In this document: positions 17,144 to 24,467 of the stretch, in pieces
Numbering within the stretch: the first letter of the stretch is position 1
Layout of the letters: each line of letters opens with the position of its first letter
Source of the DNA: DASQPR01 sp035713725
GTDB lineage: Bacteria > Actinomycetota > Actinomycetes > Mycobacteriales > Micromonosporaceae
Assembly: GCA_035713725.1 (NCBI GenBank)
Contig: DASTMZ010000159.1
Span: 1-33,939, forward strand
Reading direction: 5' to 3'
DNA: 33,939 bases
The notes under the pieces: generated by a model
What the model saw: the letters and a program-made list of their open reading frames with translations, nothing else
What the model was told of the DNA's origin: nothing
The model's database searches: none
Made by a program: the position numbers and the translations under genes

Positions 17144-17704
17144 GTGGACTACAGGCTTGAGGTCGCCATGGTGCCGGTGTCCGATGTGGACCAGACCAAG
17201 GAGTTCTACCAGGGGATCGGATGGCGGCTCGACGCCGACTTCCCCCTCGGCGATGGCGTCCGCGTGGTGCAGCTGACGCCGCCCGGATCGGCCTGCTCGG
17301 TCAGTTTCGGCACCGGCGTCGGGCCGGGCAACGAACTCGTGGTCAACGACATCGACGCGGCCCGCAAAGAGTTGAACGGGCGTGGCGTCAACGTGAGCGA
17401 GGTGTTCCACCGCGACGGCGCCAAGCAGGTGCCCGGTCCGGCACCGAACCATGAGAGCTACAACTCGTACGCCTCGTTCAAGGACCCGGACGGCAACGCC
17501 TGGTTGCTCCAAGAGGTCACCGAACGCCGGCCGGGCCGGACGACATCTCCGTTGGCTGCCTACGGCTCGGTCGACAACCTGGCGGATGCATTGCGCCGTG
17601 CGTCGGCCGCGCACGGCCAGCACGAGCAGGAGATCGGCCACGCCGACGCCGACTGGCCGAGCTGGTACGCGCAATACATGGCCGACGAGTCGAAGTCGAT
17701 CTAA
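17144..17704 (+). CDS. VOC-superfamily (glyoxalase/dioxygenase fold) protein
   Basis: The product has 186 residues. The first about 125 form one vicinal-oxygen-chelate module: a strand and helix opening with MVPVSDVDQTKEFYQGIGWR, the central strands with VQLTPPGS and ELVVNDIDAARKEL, and the closing strand ASFKDPDGNAWLLQEV that usually supplies a metal ligand (Glu). A C-terminal extension of about 55 residues, ending in DADWPSWYAQYMA, is a helical tail seen in some actinobacterial members. The fold covers glyoxalases, extradiol dioxygenases and resistance proteins, so no substrate can be given. The start is GTG at 17144, with AGGGAG upstream. The SDR gene follows after 153 bases on the same strand. 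Confidence 0.85.
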   Translation: MDYRLEVAMVPVSDVDQTKEFYQGIGWRLDADFPLGDGVRVVQLTPPGSACSVSFGTGVGPGNELVVNDIDAARKELNGRGVNVSEVFHRDGAKQVPGPAPNHESYNSYASFKDPDGNAWLLQEVTERRPGRTTSPLAAYGSVDNLADALRRASAAHGQHEQEIGHADADWPSWYAQYMADESKSI

Positions 17705-17857
17705 ACCTCGAACCGTGGCGGCGCAGCGCATGCCGGACGGCCCAACCGGGTCGAGCCCCGGGCGGCCCAACAGGGACGAGCCTCGGCCGACCCGACCGAG
17801 ACCCGACCCGAGCCCGGCCGCGGCCACACACCACGGAGCACCCCCGCGGAGGAAACC

Positions 17858-18616
17858 ATGACCACAGCAATAACCACGGCGGCCAGGCAGCGTTCGCCGG
17901 CGCTGGTCGGTCAGACGGTGGTGCTGATCGGTGGTAGCGCGGGAATCGGCCTCGAGACGGCGCGGCTCGCGCGCGCCGAGGGCGCCGACGTCGTTCTCAC
18001 TGGGCGCGACGCCACGCGGCTCGAGAAGGCGGCACTGGACGTCGGCGCGCACCGCACCGCGGTGTTCGACGCCACTGACGCGACCGCCGTAGCGGAGTTC
18101 TTCGGTGACGTGCCAGCGCCGATCGACCACGTGATGGTCACCGCCGGCGGGCCGCGCTACGGACCGCTTCTGGACATGGATGCCGCCGGTGTGCGTGACG
18201 CGCTCAGCGATCATGCCGTGGTGGCGCTCGAGGTCGCGCGCCATGCCGTCGGCACGATGCGGCCCGCGGGCACGTTGCTCTTCATGGGTGGTACGGGCGG
18301 CCGGCGCGTCGGTCACGGGCTCGGCATCGCATCGGCGGCGACCGCGGTGTTGCCGCCGTTCGTCGCGGCGCTGGCCCTCGAGCTTGCGCCGGTTCGCGTC
18401 AATCTCATCGCCGCTGGATTCGTAGACACGCCGCTATCCGCGTCGCTGCTCGGAGACCATCTCAGCGAACGTCGCAACGAACTTCGGTCGACGTTGCCGA
18501 TCGGTCGGGTCGTCGGGCCGGCGGACGTCGCGGCGCTCGCCGTGCACATCATGACGAACACAGCGCTCACCGGTGCGACGTACGACATCGACGGCGGCCA
18601 GCAGTTCGTCTGGTGA
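17858..18616 (+). CDS. Short-chain dehydrogenase/reductase-fold protein lacking the catalytic Tyr/Lys
   Basis: The 252-residue protein has the SDR Rossmann fold. The NAD(P) motif GGSAGIG is at 25-31, TGRD follows the second strand as in NADP-preferring members, and TAGG stands where NAG is usual. The C terminus has the standard tail ending YDIDGGQQFVW. The normal YxxxK catalytic pair is absent: the segment after FMGGTGGRR reads VGHGLGIASAATAVL, without Tyr or Lys at the expected place. It may be a divergent reductase or a non-catalytic NADP-binding protein. A strong ribosome site (GGAGG, five bases before ATG) supports the start. It converges on the LacI-type gene, with six bases between the stops. 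Confidence 0.88.
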   Translation: MTTAITTAARQRSPALVGQTVVLIGGSAGIGLETARLARAEGADVVLTGRDATRLEKAALDVGAHRTAVFDATDATAVAEFFGDVPAPIDHVMVTAGGPRYGPLLDMDAAGVRDALSDHAVVALEVARHAVGTMRPAGTLLFMGGTGGRRVGHGLGIASAATAVLPPFVAALALELAPVRVNLIAAGFVDTPLSASLLGDHLSERRNELRSTLPIGRVVGPADVAALAVHIMTNTALTGATYDIDGGQQFVW

Positions 18617-18622
18617 GGATCG

Positions 18623-19687
18623 TCAGGCCGGCGGTGCGGAACTCGCCCGTACGACGAGGGTCGGCGTCACGCGAGTTTCGGCCGCCACGTCCGACCCGTC
18701 GATCATCTCGAGCATGGTACGCAGGCCGCAGCGCCCGACCTCGTTGAAGTCCTGCCGGACGGTGGTCAGCGCGGGCAGAAAATACTCGGCCTCCGGCATG
18801 TCGTCGAATCCGACGACGCTCACCTGCCCTGGCACCGGGATGCCCGCCTCGTGCAACGCATGCAGCACACCGAGTGCCATCTGATCGTTCGCCACGAACA
18901 CCGCCGTCACGTCCGGTACGGCGGCAAGGCGGCGCCCGGCCTCGTACCCGGACCGGGCGCTCCAGTCTCCGGTCAGCGTCGGCGGTGCGGACGCCCCGGC
19001 GGCGTCGAGAGTGGTGCGCCAGCCATCGATCCGCTGTACCGCCTCCGGCCAGTCACTCGGTCCGGTGATGTGCCACACCGTACGGTGACCGAGGTCCAAC
19101 AGGTGCCGCGTGGCGAGCGTGGCGCCGGCATACTGGTCCACAACGACGACCCGCATGTCACGACCGAAGCTCGCCTCTAGTGCCAACACCGGAAGGCCTC
19201 GGGGCAGATCGCGGACCGCGTCGGCGGCGGCGTTCGAAGGAGCGATCACGATGACGCCCTCGACCGACTGTTCGGCGAGCATTCCGACGGCACGCGCGAC
19301 CGATCCGGTGGCGTCCTTCTCGGAGAGCGTGACGACGTTGACCGCGTAGTCCTCTTGCTGGGCGGCGCGCTGGATGCCCAGCAGTGTCGAGGACGGTCCG
19401 TAGAGCTCAGCGTCGAAGCCCAGCACACCAATCGTCCGACTGCGTCGCGTGGCCAGGCCGCGAGCCAACGCATTGGGCCGGTAGTCGAGCTGACGCATGG
19501 CCCGCAGCACTCGTACGCGGGTCGACTCCCGTACGTTCGGGTGGCCATTGATCACCCGTGACACGGTCTGGTGAGACACGCCCGCGAGCCGCGCCACGTC
19601 ATGCATGACCGCACGGCCGGGCGCCGCCTCGCGTGCCACGGTGCGACTGGAATCCATGGCCCGATCGTAATCTCCGCGATCTTGCAT
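18623..19687 (-). CDS. LacI-family transcriptional repressor
   Basis: The 354-residue protein has an N-terminal LacI helix-turn-helix (residues about 28-75; MHDVARLAGVSHQTVSRVIN followed by the hinge region) and a periplasmic-binding-protein-like effector domain starting near SRTIGVLGFD. The family represses sugar-uptake and catabolic operons and is released by a sugar or sugar phosphate. Two identical near-palindromic sites, one upstream of this gene and one upstream of the aldo/keto reductase, fit LacI operators, so autoregulation and control of the neighbouring sugar genes are likely. ATG at 19687 is given; ATG at 19657 (residue 11) is an equally possible start, since neither has a clear ribosome site. 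The effector sugar is unknown. Confidence 0.92.
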   Translation of the reverse strand: MQDRGDYDRAMDSSRTVAREAAPGRAVMHDVARLAGVSHQTVSRVINGHPNVRESTRVRVLRAMRQLDYRPNALARGLATRRSRTIGVLGFDAELYGPSSTLLGIQRAAQQEDYAVNVVTLSEKDATGSVARAVGMLAEQSVEGVIVIAPSNAAADAVRDLPRGLPVLALEASFGRDMRVVVVDQYAGATLATRHLLDLGHRTVWHITGPSDWPEAVQRIDGWRTTLDAAGASAPPTLTGDWSARSGYEAGRRLAAVPDVTAVFVANDQMALGVLHALHEAGIPVPGQVSVVGFDDMPEAEYFLPALTTVRQDFNEVGRCGLRTMLEMIDGSDVAAETRVTPTLVVRASSAPPA

Positions 19688-19753
19688 AGCGTGTGCCCCG
19701 ACCCTCGCCTAACCGGCCGACCAAGGTGGACATCCGGTTGGGTACGCCAGGAT

Positions 19754-19768
19754 TGTGAACGTTAACAT
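19754..19768. promoter_or_regulatory. Probable LacI-type operator, repressor side
   Basis: TGTGAACGTTAACAT lies 67-81 bases upstream of the repressor start. Its core TGTGAACGTTAACA is a 14-bp palindrome with one mismatched pair and a central CG, typical of LacI-family sites. The same 15 bases occur inverted at 20913-20927. Confidence 0.75.
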
Positions 19769-19831
19769 CCATGGCCGTCAAGCGGCCCGCAAGCGGCCGC
19801 CGAAGGCGCCCGCGGAACAAGGCGCGCACGG

Positions 19832-20836
19832 CTAGCGCGCGGGCCGCACCGGTCCGGAACCGGCGCCGGTCGCGCCGAGCGCGGTCGCGATGTCGTCGAG
19901 ATCCGCGTCCGACAGCACGAGCCGACCCGCGACCACCATGTCGCCGATCTGATCCGGACGACGGGCGCCGACGATCGCGCCGTTGACGCCCGGCCAGGCA
20001 AGCGCCCACGCCACCGCGACGGCCGCCACGGTCGCCTGGTGGCGCGTCGCGATCGGGCGCAACGCGTCGACCAGGCTCAGGTTGCGGGCGAGCCGCTCGC
20101 CGGTGTACTCCTCCGCGGTACGCCGCCAGTCGCTGGCCGGCAGGGCTGCCACGCGCTCCGCGGTGAACGTACCGGACAGCAGCCCGGACTCCATCGGGCT
20201 ATAGACGATCACGCCGGTGCGGTGGGTCGCACAGTGGCCGATGATGTCGCCGGCGTCCCGCCGCAACAGTGACAGCGGCGGCTGCAAGCTGTCCACGTGA
20301 CCGATCTCTTCGGCCGCGTCGACCTGTGCGCTGTCATGGTTGGACAGTCCGATGGCACGGACGACGCCGGCCGCCTTGAGGTCGACCATCACCTGCCAGT
20401 AGTCGTCGAGTGCGGGACCGTGCAGCGGCGGCCAGTGGACTTGCAGCAGATCCAGCCGCTCGACACGCAGCCGGCGCAGCGACTGCTCGACCTCCCAGCG
20501 GATCGCGCGGGAGTCGCGCTGTTGCGGTCCCATCGGGTTGTCGGGATCCCAGCGCAGCCCGCACTTGGTGAATACGTAGGGCCGCTCGTTTGCCGGCAGT
20601 CCGGCCAGCGCCGCGCCGACGACCTCCTCGGAGTGACCGAGTCCGTAGATCGGCGCGGTGTCGAGCCAGTTGACGCCCGCCGCGACCGCTTCGCGGATCG
20701 TCGCGATGGACTCCGCGTCGTCCTGCGGCCCCCAAGCGTGCTCCCAGCCTTCGCCGCCAATGGCCCAGGCGCCGAGACCCACGGTAGTGATGTCCATGCC
20801 GGTGTTCCCCAGCGCACGGCTCGGCAGGGCGGACAC
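19832..20836 (-). CDS. Aldo/keto reductase
   Basis: The 334-residue protein is an NADPH-dependent aldo/keto reductase with a TIM-barrel fold. The catalytic tetrad is visible as Asp59 and Tyr64 (LDTAPIYG), Lys91 (VFTKCG) and His134 (LLQVHW). The cofactor end shows SPMESGLLSG and IVGARRPDQI. The closest general type is the IolS/YhdN-like group that acts on sugars and other carbonyls; the actual substrate is unknown. The start is GTG at 20836, with an excellent ribosome site (GAGGAGG) a few bases upstream; the open frame runs further upstream but that part is not coding. The operator copy 77 bases upstream places it in the LacI-type regulon, facing away from the sugar importer. Confidence 0.92.
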   Translation of the reverse strand: MSALPSRALGNTGMDITTVGLGAWAIGGEGWEHAWGPQDDAESIATIREAVAAGVNWLDTAPIYGLGHSEEVVGAALAGLPANERPYVFTKCGLRWDPDNPMGPQQRDSRAIRWEVEQSLRRLRVERLDLLQVHWPPLHGPALDDYWQVMVDLKAAGVVRAIGLSNHDSAQVDAAEEIGHVDSLQPPLSLLRRDAGDIIGHCATHRTGVIVYSPMESGLLSGTFTAERVAALPASDWRRTAEEYTGERLARNLSLVDALRPIATRHQATVAAVAVAWALAWPGVNGAIVGARRPDQIGDMVVAGRLVLSDADLDDIATALGATGAGSGPVRPAR

Positions 20837-21309
20837 GTCGCCTCCTCTGTGGACGCGCACCGCGGGTGCGACCGATCGTTGACACACCGTCGTCTGCTCT
20901 TGACGTCGGCGTATGTTAACGTTCACACTTCCGGGATGCGACGTCGTATTTTCGACCGCACGTAACCCAGCGTTTCCCCGACCACGCATACCACCCGGAC
21001 GTCTCGTCGACAGCGTCTCGGGCGATGACATCACCAGACCACGATCAGCTTCTCGACGACGCCGCACCGACCCGTCCAGGACACGGACGGGTCAGGCACC
21101 ATTGGTGACCCGGCCGTGGTGTAGCCCCACGGCGGCCGCGCCATCGCCTGCCCAGCCCGACAGCCGCACCTGGTGCACCGGCCAGGAAGCAGTGCCGGCG
21201 GACCGCGTATGTTCCGGACCCCACCACGGCGCTGCTGTCGCATACCGCTCACATCGGCACAGCGCCCCGTCGGCTTCGCAAACGACGGGTCGAGGGTCAG
21301 GAGGTCTTG
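20837..21309. promoter_or_regulatory. Divergent control region between the reductase and the sugar importer
   Basis: These 470 bases contain no convincing gene. The part near the reductase holds its ribosome site and the operator at 20913-20927. The importer side ends with a perfect AGGAGG at 21299-21304. A long leader or a distant promoter for the importer is implied. No riboswitch-like fold was recognised by eye. Confidence 0.5.
20913..20927. promoter_or_regulatory. Probable LacI-type operator, reductase/importer side
   Basis: ATGTTAACGTTCACA is the exact reverse complement of the site at 19754-19768. It lies 77 bases upstream of the reductase start and about 380 bases upstream of the importer start, so it could repress both divergent units. 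Confidence 0.75.
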
Positions 21310-22437
21310 ATGAAGAAGGTTCACCCGAAGGTCGAGGAAGCGGTAGAGACCCTCGACCTCAACCCGGTCACTCGCCGGCGACTGCTCGCCGGCACGGGAT
21401 TGGCCAGCGCATCACTCGCCGCAACCGCGTTGCTTGCGGCCTGCAGCAAGGATCAGAACACGGCGAGCGCCGCGATCGGTAACTTCCCGAAGACACCAAA
21501 GTGGAAGTGGGTCTTCGTCTGTCACGTCACGACGAACCCTTTCTTCACCCCGACGCAATACGGCGCCGAGGACGCGTGCAAGCTGCTCGGCACGACGTTC
21601 CAGTGGACCGGGTCGAAGGACGCGATCGTGGCCGAGATGGTCGACGCGGTCAACACAGCGGTTAGCGGTCGGGCCGACGGCATCGCGGTCTGCGTCGTCG
21701 ACAAGACCGCGTTCCGTGGACCCATCGACAACGCGTTGAGCGCCGGCATCCCGGTGGTGTCGTACAACGCCGACGGCGCACGCGACGACGTCGGGAGCAA
21801 CCGGCTCGCGTACATCGGTCAGGGACTTTACGATTCCGGGTACGCACTCGGCCAGCGCGCGCTCAGCCAGGTCCAGTCCGGCGACGTGGCGGCGTTTATC
21901 GCCACGCCGGGTCAGTTGAACATCCAGCCTCGCGTCGACGGTGCGCAGCAAGCGTTCAAGGACTCCGGCAAGCCGGTGAACTTCACGGCGGTGGCGACCA
22001 ACGCCGACGTGACCAAGGGCCTGTCCATCATCGACGCGTACGCCGTAGGCCATCCGAACCTGGCCGGCATGCTCGCGGTGGACGCGGGCTCCACGCAGTC
22101 GGTGGGTCAGACCGTCGCCAAATACAAGATGCGCGACAAGGGCCTCAAGGTGGCCGGCGGGTTCGACCTGGTGCCCGAGACGCTTGCCTCGATCAAGAGC
22201 GGCGACCTCGACTACACCATCGACCAGCAGCCTTACCTGCAAGGCTTCCTACCAGTATTCGCGCTCTACCTCTACAAGCTGTCCGGCGGCCTGATCTTCC
22301 CGGTGCAGACGAACACCGGTCTGCTGTTCGTCACGAAGGACACGGTCGACCCGTACCAGTCGACCAAGAGCCGGTACGAAGGTTCGGACACCGCGCCGAA
22401 GCTCATCAACCGCAGCGGCGCGATCTCGCACGCCTGA
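21310..22437 (+). CDS. Sugar ABC importer, substrate-binding Tat lipoprotein (RbsB-like)
   Basis: The 375-residue protein begins with a twin-arginine stretch (TRRRLLAG, residues 21-28), a hydrophobic core and a lipobox LLAAC (Cys45), so it is probably exported folded by Tat and anchored as a lipoprotein. The rest is a type I periplasmic-binding fold of the ribose/galactose group (Peripla_BP_4), with WVFVCHVTTNPFF at the start of the first lobe, GIPVVSYNADGA and AFIATPGQLNIQPRVDG in the ligand cleft, and a late DYTIDQQPYLQG typical of the family. It delivers a sugar or polyol to the permease encoded next. ATG at 21310 is preceded by AGGAGG at five bases; a TTG directly before it is ignored. 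The ligand cannot be read. Confidence 0.92.
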   Translation: MKKVHPKVEEAVETLDLNPVTRRRLLAGTGLASASLAATALLAACSKDQNTASAAIGNFPKTPKWKWVFVCHVTTNPFFTPTQYGAEDACKLLGTTFQWTGSKDAIVAEMVDAVNTAVSGRADGIAVCVVDKTAFRGPIDNALSAGIPVVSYNADGARDDVGSNRLAYIGQGLYDSGYALGQRALSQVQSGDVAAFIATPGQLNIQPRVDGAQQAFKDSGKPVNFTAVATNADVTKGLSIIDAYAVGHPNLAGMLAVDAGSTQSVGQTVAKYKMRDKGLKVAGGFDLVPETLASIKSGDLDYTIDQQPYLQGFLPVFALYLYKLSGGLIFPVQTNTGLLFVTKDTVDPYQSTKSRYEGSDTAPKLINRSGAISHA

Positions 22438-22449
22438 TTCGTGGGTGCT

Positions 22450-22550
22450 CTTGCCCAACGGCTATGTCATGGGTGATTGTGGCGGCCAGGCCTAACGTGC
22501 GGCGCCGTGCCGCGTAGGTCGACCGGCTCGCCACAATCACCCAGGGCAAG
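22450..22550 (+). promoter_or_regulatory. Long intercistronic inverted repeat between binding-protein and permease genes
   Basis: GGGTGATTGTGGCG (22471-22484) is perfectly complementary to 22529-22542, and CTTGCCC (22450-22456) pairs with GGGCAAG (22544-22550). The interior can fold further (GCGGC at 22499-22503 with GCCGC at 22509-22513). The stem starts 13 bases after the binding-protein stop and ends 34 bases before the permease start, with no T-tract. It likely protects the upstream mRNA or attenuates the downstream genes. Confidence 0.65.
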
Positions 22551-22583
22551 CCGCTGCGACATCCACAAGGAGGACGTGGCACC

Positions 22584-23633
22584 GTGAGTGACGATGTCCA
22601 GGTCGTCGAACCGGTTGAGCAGAGCAGTTCGCCGCCCGCTTCGGTGACGCGCCGCAACGTGCTGACCGTCCTGCGCGACACCTTCCTGCAACGACGCGAA
22701 GCAAGCGTCCTCATCGTTGCGCTGGCCCTGATGGGCTACTTCGAATACAACCGCTCGATCTTCCTGAGCCAGAGCAATCTGCTCAACATCGCCCAGGCCA
22801 CGGCGCCGACCGCGATCGTCGCCACCGGAATCGTGCTGCTGCTGATCAGCGGTGAGATCGACCTGTCGGTCGGCATGACGTTCGCGTTGGCGCCGTTCCT
22901 GATGCACTACTTCGCGGACTTCTACCACGTACCCTCGATCCCGGCGATCGTGTTGGCGCTCGTGGTCGCGGCCGGCATCGGCTGGTTCAACGGTTTCGTG
23001 TCGATCGTGTTGCGCGTGCCGTCGTTTGTTGCCACGCTCGGCACGTTCTACGCGTTGCAGGGCTTCGTGCTGACCACCTCGCACGCGTACCCGGCGGAGA
23101 TCCCGGCCGGGATGGACGGCAAGATCCGGCAGTTCATCGGACCGCCATCCGGCTGGGCCGAGCTGATCTGGGCGGTCGGGATCGTGATCGTGTTCCACCT
23201 CGTCCTCACGCGCACGCGGTGGGGCCTGCACACCATTTCGGTGGGCGGCAACAGCATCGGCGCGACCGAGGCCGGCATCCGGTTCCGACGCATCAAAATC
23301 GGCAACTTCATGATCGCCAGCGTGCTCGCCGGGTTCGCCGGCATCGCCGAGGCGTTCCGCGTGCACACCATCGACCCGAACCTCGGCGGCGGTGCGCAGA
23401 TCCCGTTCCTGGCGATCTCCGCGGCGGTCATCGGTGGCACGGCGCTCGCCGGCGGCTCCGGTACGGTCGCCGGCGCGTTCCTCGGTGCACTAGTACTCGC
23501 CGAGTTGCAGAACGGCTTCAACCTGATCGGCATCAGCGCGAACCCGTACTTCCTGATCCTCGGCGGCGCGATCCTCGTGTCGATGATCGCCAACCAGTAC
23601 CTGTCCCGCCTGCGACGCACCGGGAGGACGTGA
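22584..23633 (+). CDS. Sugar ABC importer permease (RbsC-like)
   Basis: The 349-residue membrane protein has about nine or ten helices and the landmarks of the BPD_transp_2 family. These are LLLISGEIDLSVG after the second or third helix, PSFVATLGTFYALQG, the cytoplasmic ATPase-contact stretch VGGNSIGATEAGIRFRRIKIGNFM, and the late Gly-rich AAVIGGTALAGGSGTVAGAFLGAL. It forms the channel for the sugar bound by the preceding lipoprotein. The start is GTG at 22584, with AGGAGG about 11 bases upstream. Its stop overlaps the ATPase start (TGATG), so the two are translationally coupled. Confidence 0.93.
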   Translation: MSDDVQVVEPVEQSSSPPASVTRRNVLTVLRDTFLQRREASVLIVALALMGYFEYNRSIFLSQSNLLNIAQATAPTAIVATGIVLLLISGEIDLSVGMTFALAPFLMHYFADFYHVPSIPAIVLALVVAAGIGWFNGFVSIVLRVPSFVATLGTFYALQGFVLTTSHAYPAEIPAGMDGKIRQFIGPPSGWAELIWAVGIVIVFHLVLTRTRWGLHTISVGGNSIGATEAGIRFRRIKIGNFMIASVLAGFAGIAEAFRVHTIDPNLGGGAQIPFLAISAAVIGGTALAGGSGTVAGAFLGALVLAELQNGFNLIGISANPYFLILGGAILVSMIANQYLSRLRRTGRT

Positions 23634-24424
23634 TGACGGCGGTTGTCCAGCCCCGGGCCAGCGAAGACACCGCGGTCCTGCGGGTCGAGCACATCGCGAA
23701 GCGGTTCGGCGCCCTGACCGCGCTGCAGGACGTGAACCTGCAGCTGCGCAAGGGCGAGGTGCTCGGGCTGATCGGCGACAATGGCGCTGGCAAGTCGACA
23801 CTGATCAAAATCATTTGTGGGTACCACCGGCCGGACGCCGGGCGAATCTTCGTCGAAGGCGCCGAGGTCGTGCTGCGTTCAGTCGACCACGCGCGTTCGG
23901 TCGGCATCGACACGGTGTATCAGGATCTCGCGCTGGTCAACGAACTCAGCGTCTACCACAACATGTTCCTGAACCGCGAGCGCGTGCGCTGGCCCTTCCT
24001 GCACAACCGGCTGATGCGCAAGCTCGCCAAGGAACATCTCGACGACATGGGCGTCAACATCGCCGACGTCAACGTCGAGGTCGCGAAGCTGTCGGGTGGA
24101 CAGCGCCAGGCGATCGCGGTGGCCCGGTCCGTCTACTCGGACGCGAAGATTCTGCTTCTCGACGAGCCGCTGGCTGCGATGGGCGCGAAGGAGGGCGCGC
24201 TGATCCTCGACCTGATCCGCGACCTCAAGGCGCGCGCGGAGGTGTCGATCATCATCATCGCGCACAACTACGCGCAGGTCCTCGACGTCTGCGACCGCAT
24301 CAACGTGCTGCAGCACGGTGAGATCACCTTCGACAAGGCGACTGCGGACACGTCCGTGCAGGAACTGACCGACCTGGTGGTCGCCGAATACAAGGCGGCG
24401 CGGGTGAAACGTACCGGCGGCTGA
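23633..24424 (+). CDS. Sugar ABC importer ATPase, single-domain (FrcA-like)
   Basis: The 263-residue ATPase has Walker A GDNGAGKST, Q-loop VYQDLALVNELSV, signature LSGGQ, Walker B ILLLDEP and H-loop IIIAHN. Most ribose-type importers use a fused double ATPase; this one has a single module, as in the fructose FrcBCA type, and presumably works as a homodimer. The DEPLAAMGAKE segment after Walker B is typical of that subgroup. The start is ATG at 23633, overlapping the permease stop, with GGGAGG just upstream; the GTG at 23630 directly before it is an alternative. It is the last gene of the operon and is followed by a perfect hairpin. Confidence 0.93.
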   Translation: MTAVVQPRASEDTAVLRVEHIAKRFGALTALQDVNLQLRKGEVLGLIGDNGAGKSTLIKIICGYHRPDAGRIFVEGAEVVLRSVDHARSVGIDTVYQDLALVNELSVYHNMFLNRERVRWPFLHNRLMRKLAKEHLDDMGVNIADVNVEVAKLSGGQRQAIAVARSVYSDAKILLLDEPLAAMGAKEGALILDLIRDLKARAEVSIIIIAHNYAQVLDVCDRINVLQHGEITFDKATADTSVQELTDLVVAEYKAARVKRTGG

Positions 24425-24436
24425 CCGTCACCGACT

Positions 24437-24466
24437 GGGGCCACTCCATTGCCGTGGAGTGGCCCC
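24437..24466. terminator. Perfect hairpin, probable bidirectional terminator
   Basis: GGGGCCACTCCA and TGGAGTGGCCCC form a 12-bp perfect stem with a six-base loop. It lies 12 bases after the importer ATPase stop and one base beyond the stop of the converging oxidoreductase, so it can serve both. Confidence 0.85.
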
Positions 24467-24467
24467 G

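Noticed and set aside
22438..22583. Intercistronic inverted repeat as a full Rho-independent terminator
   Set aside because: There is no T-tract, and the permease and ATPase downstream have no other obvious promoter, so complete termination would silence required genes.
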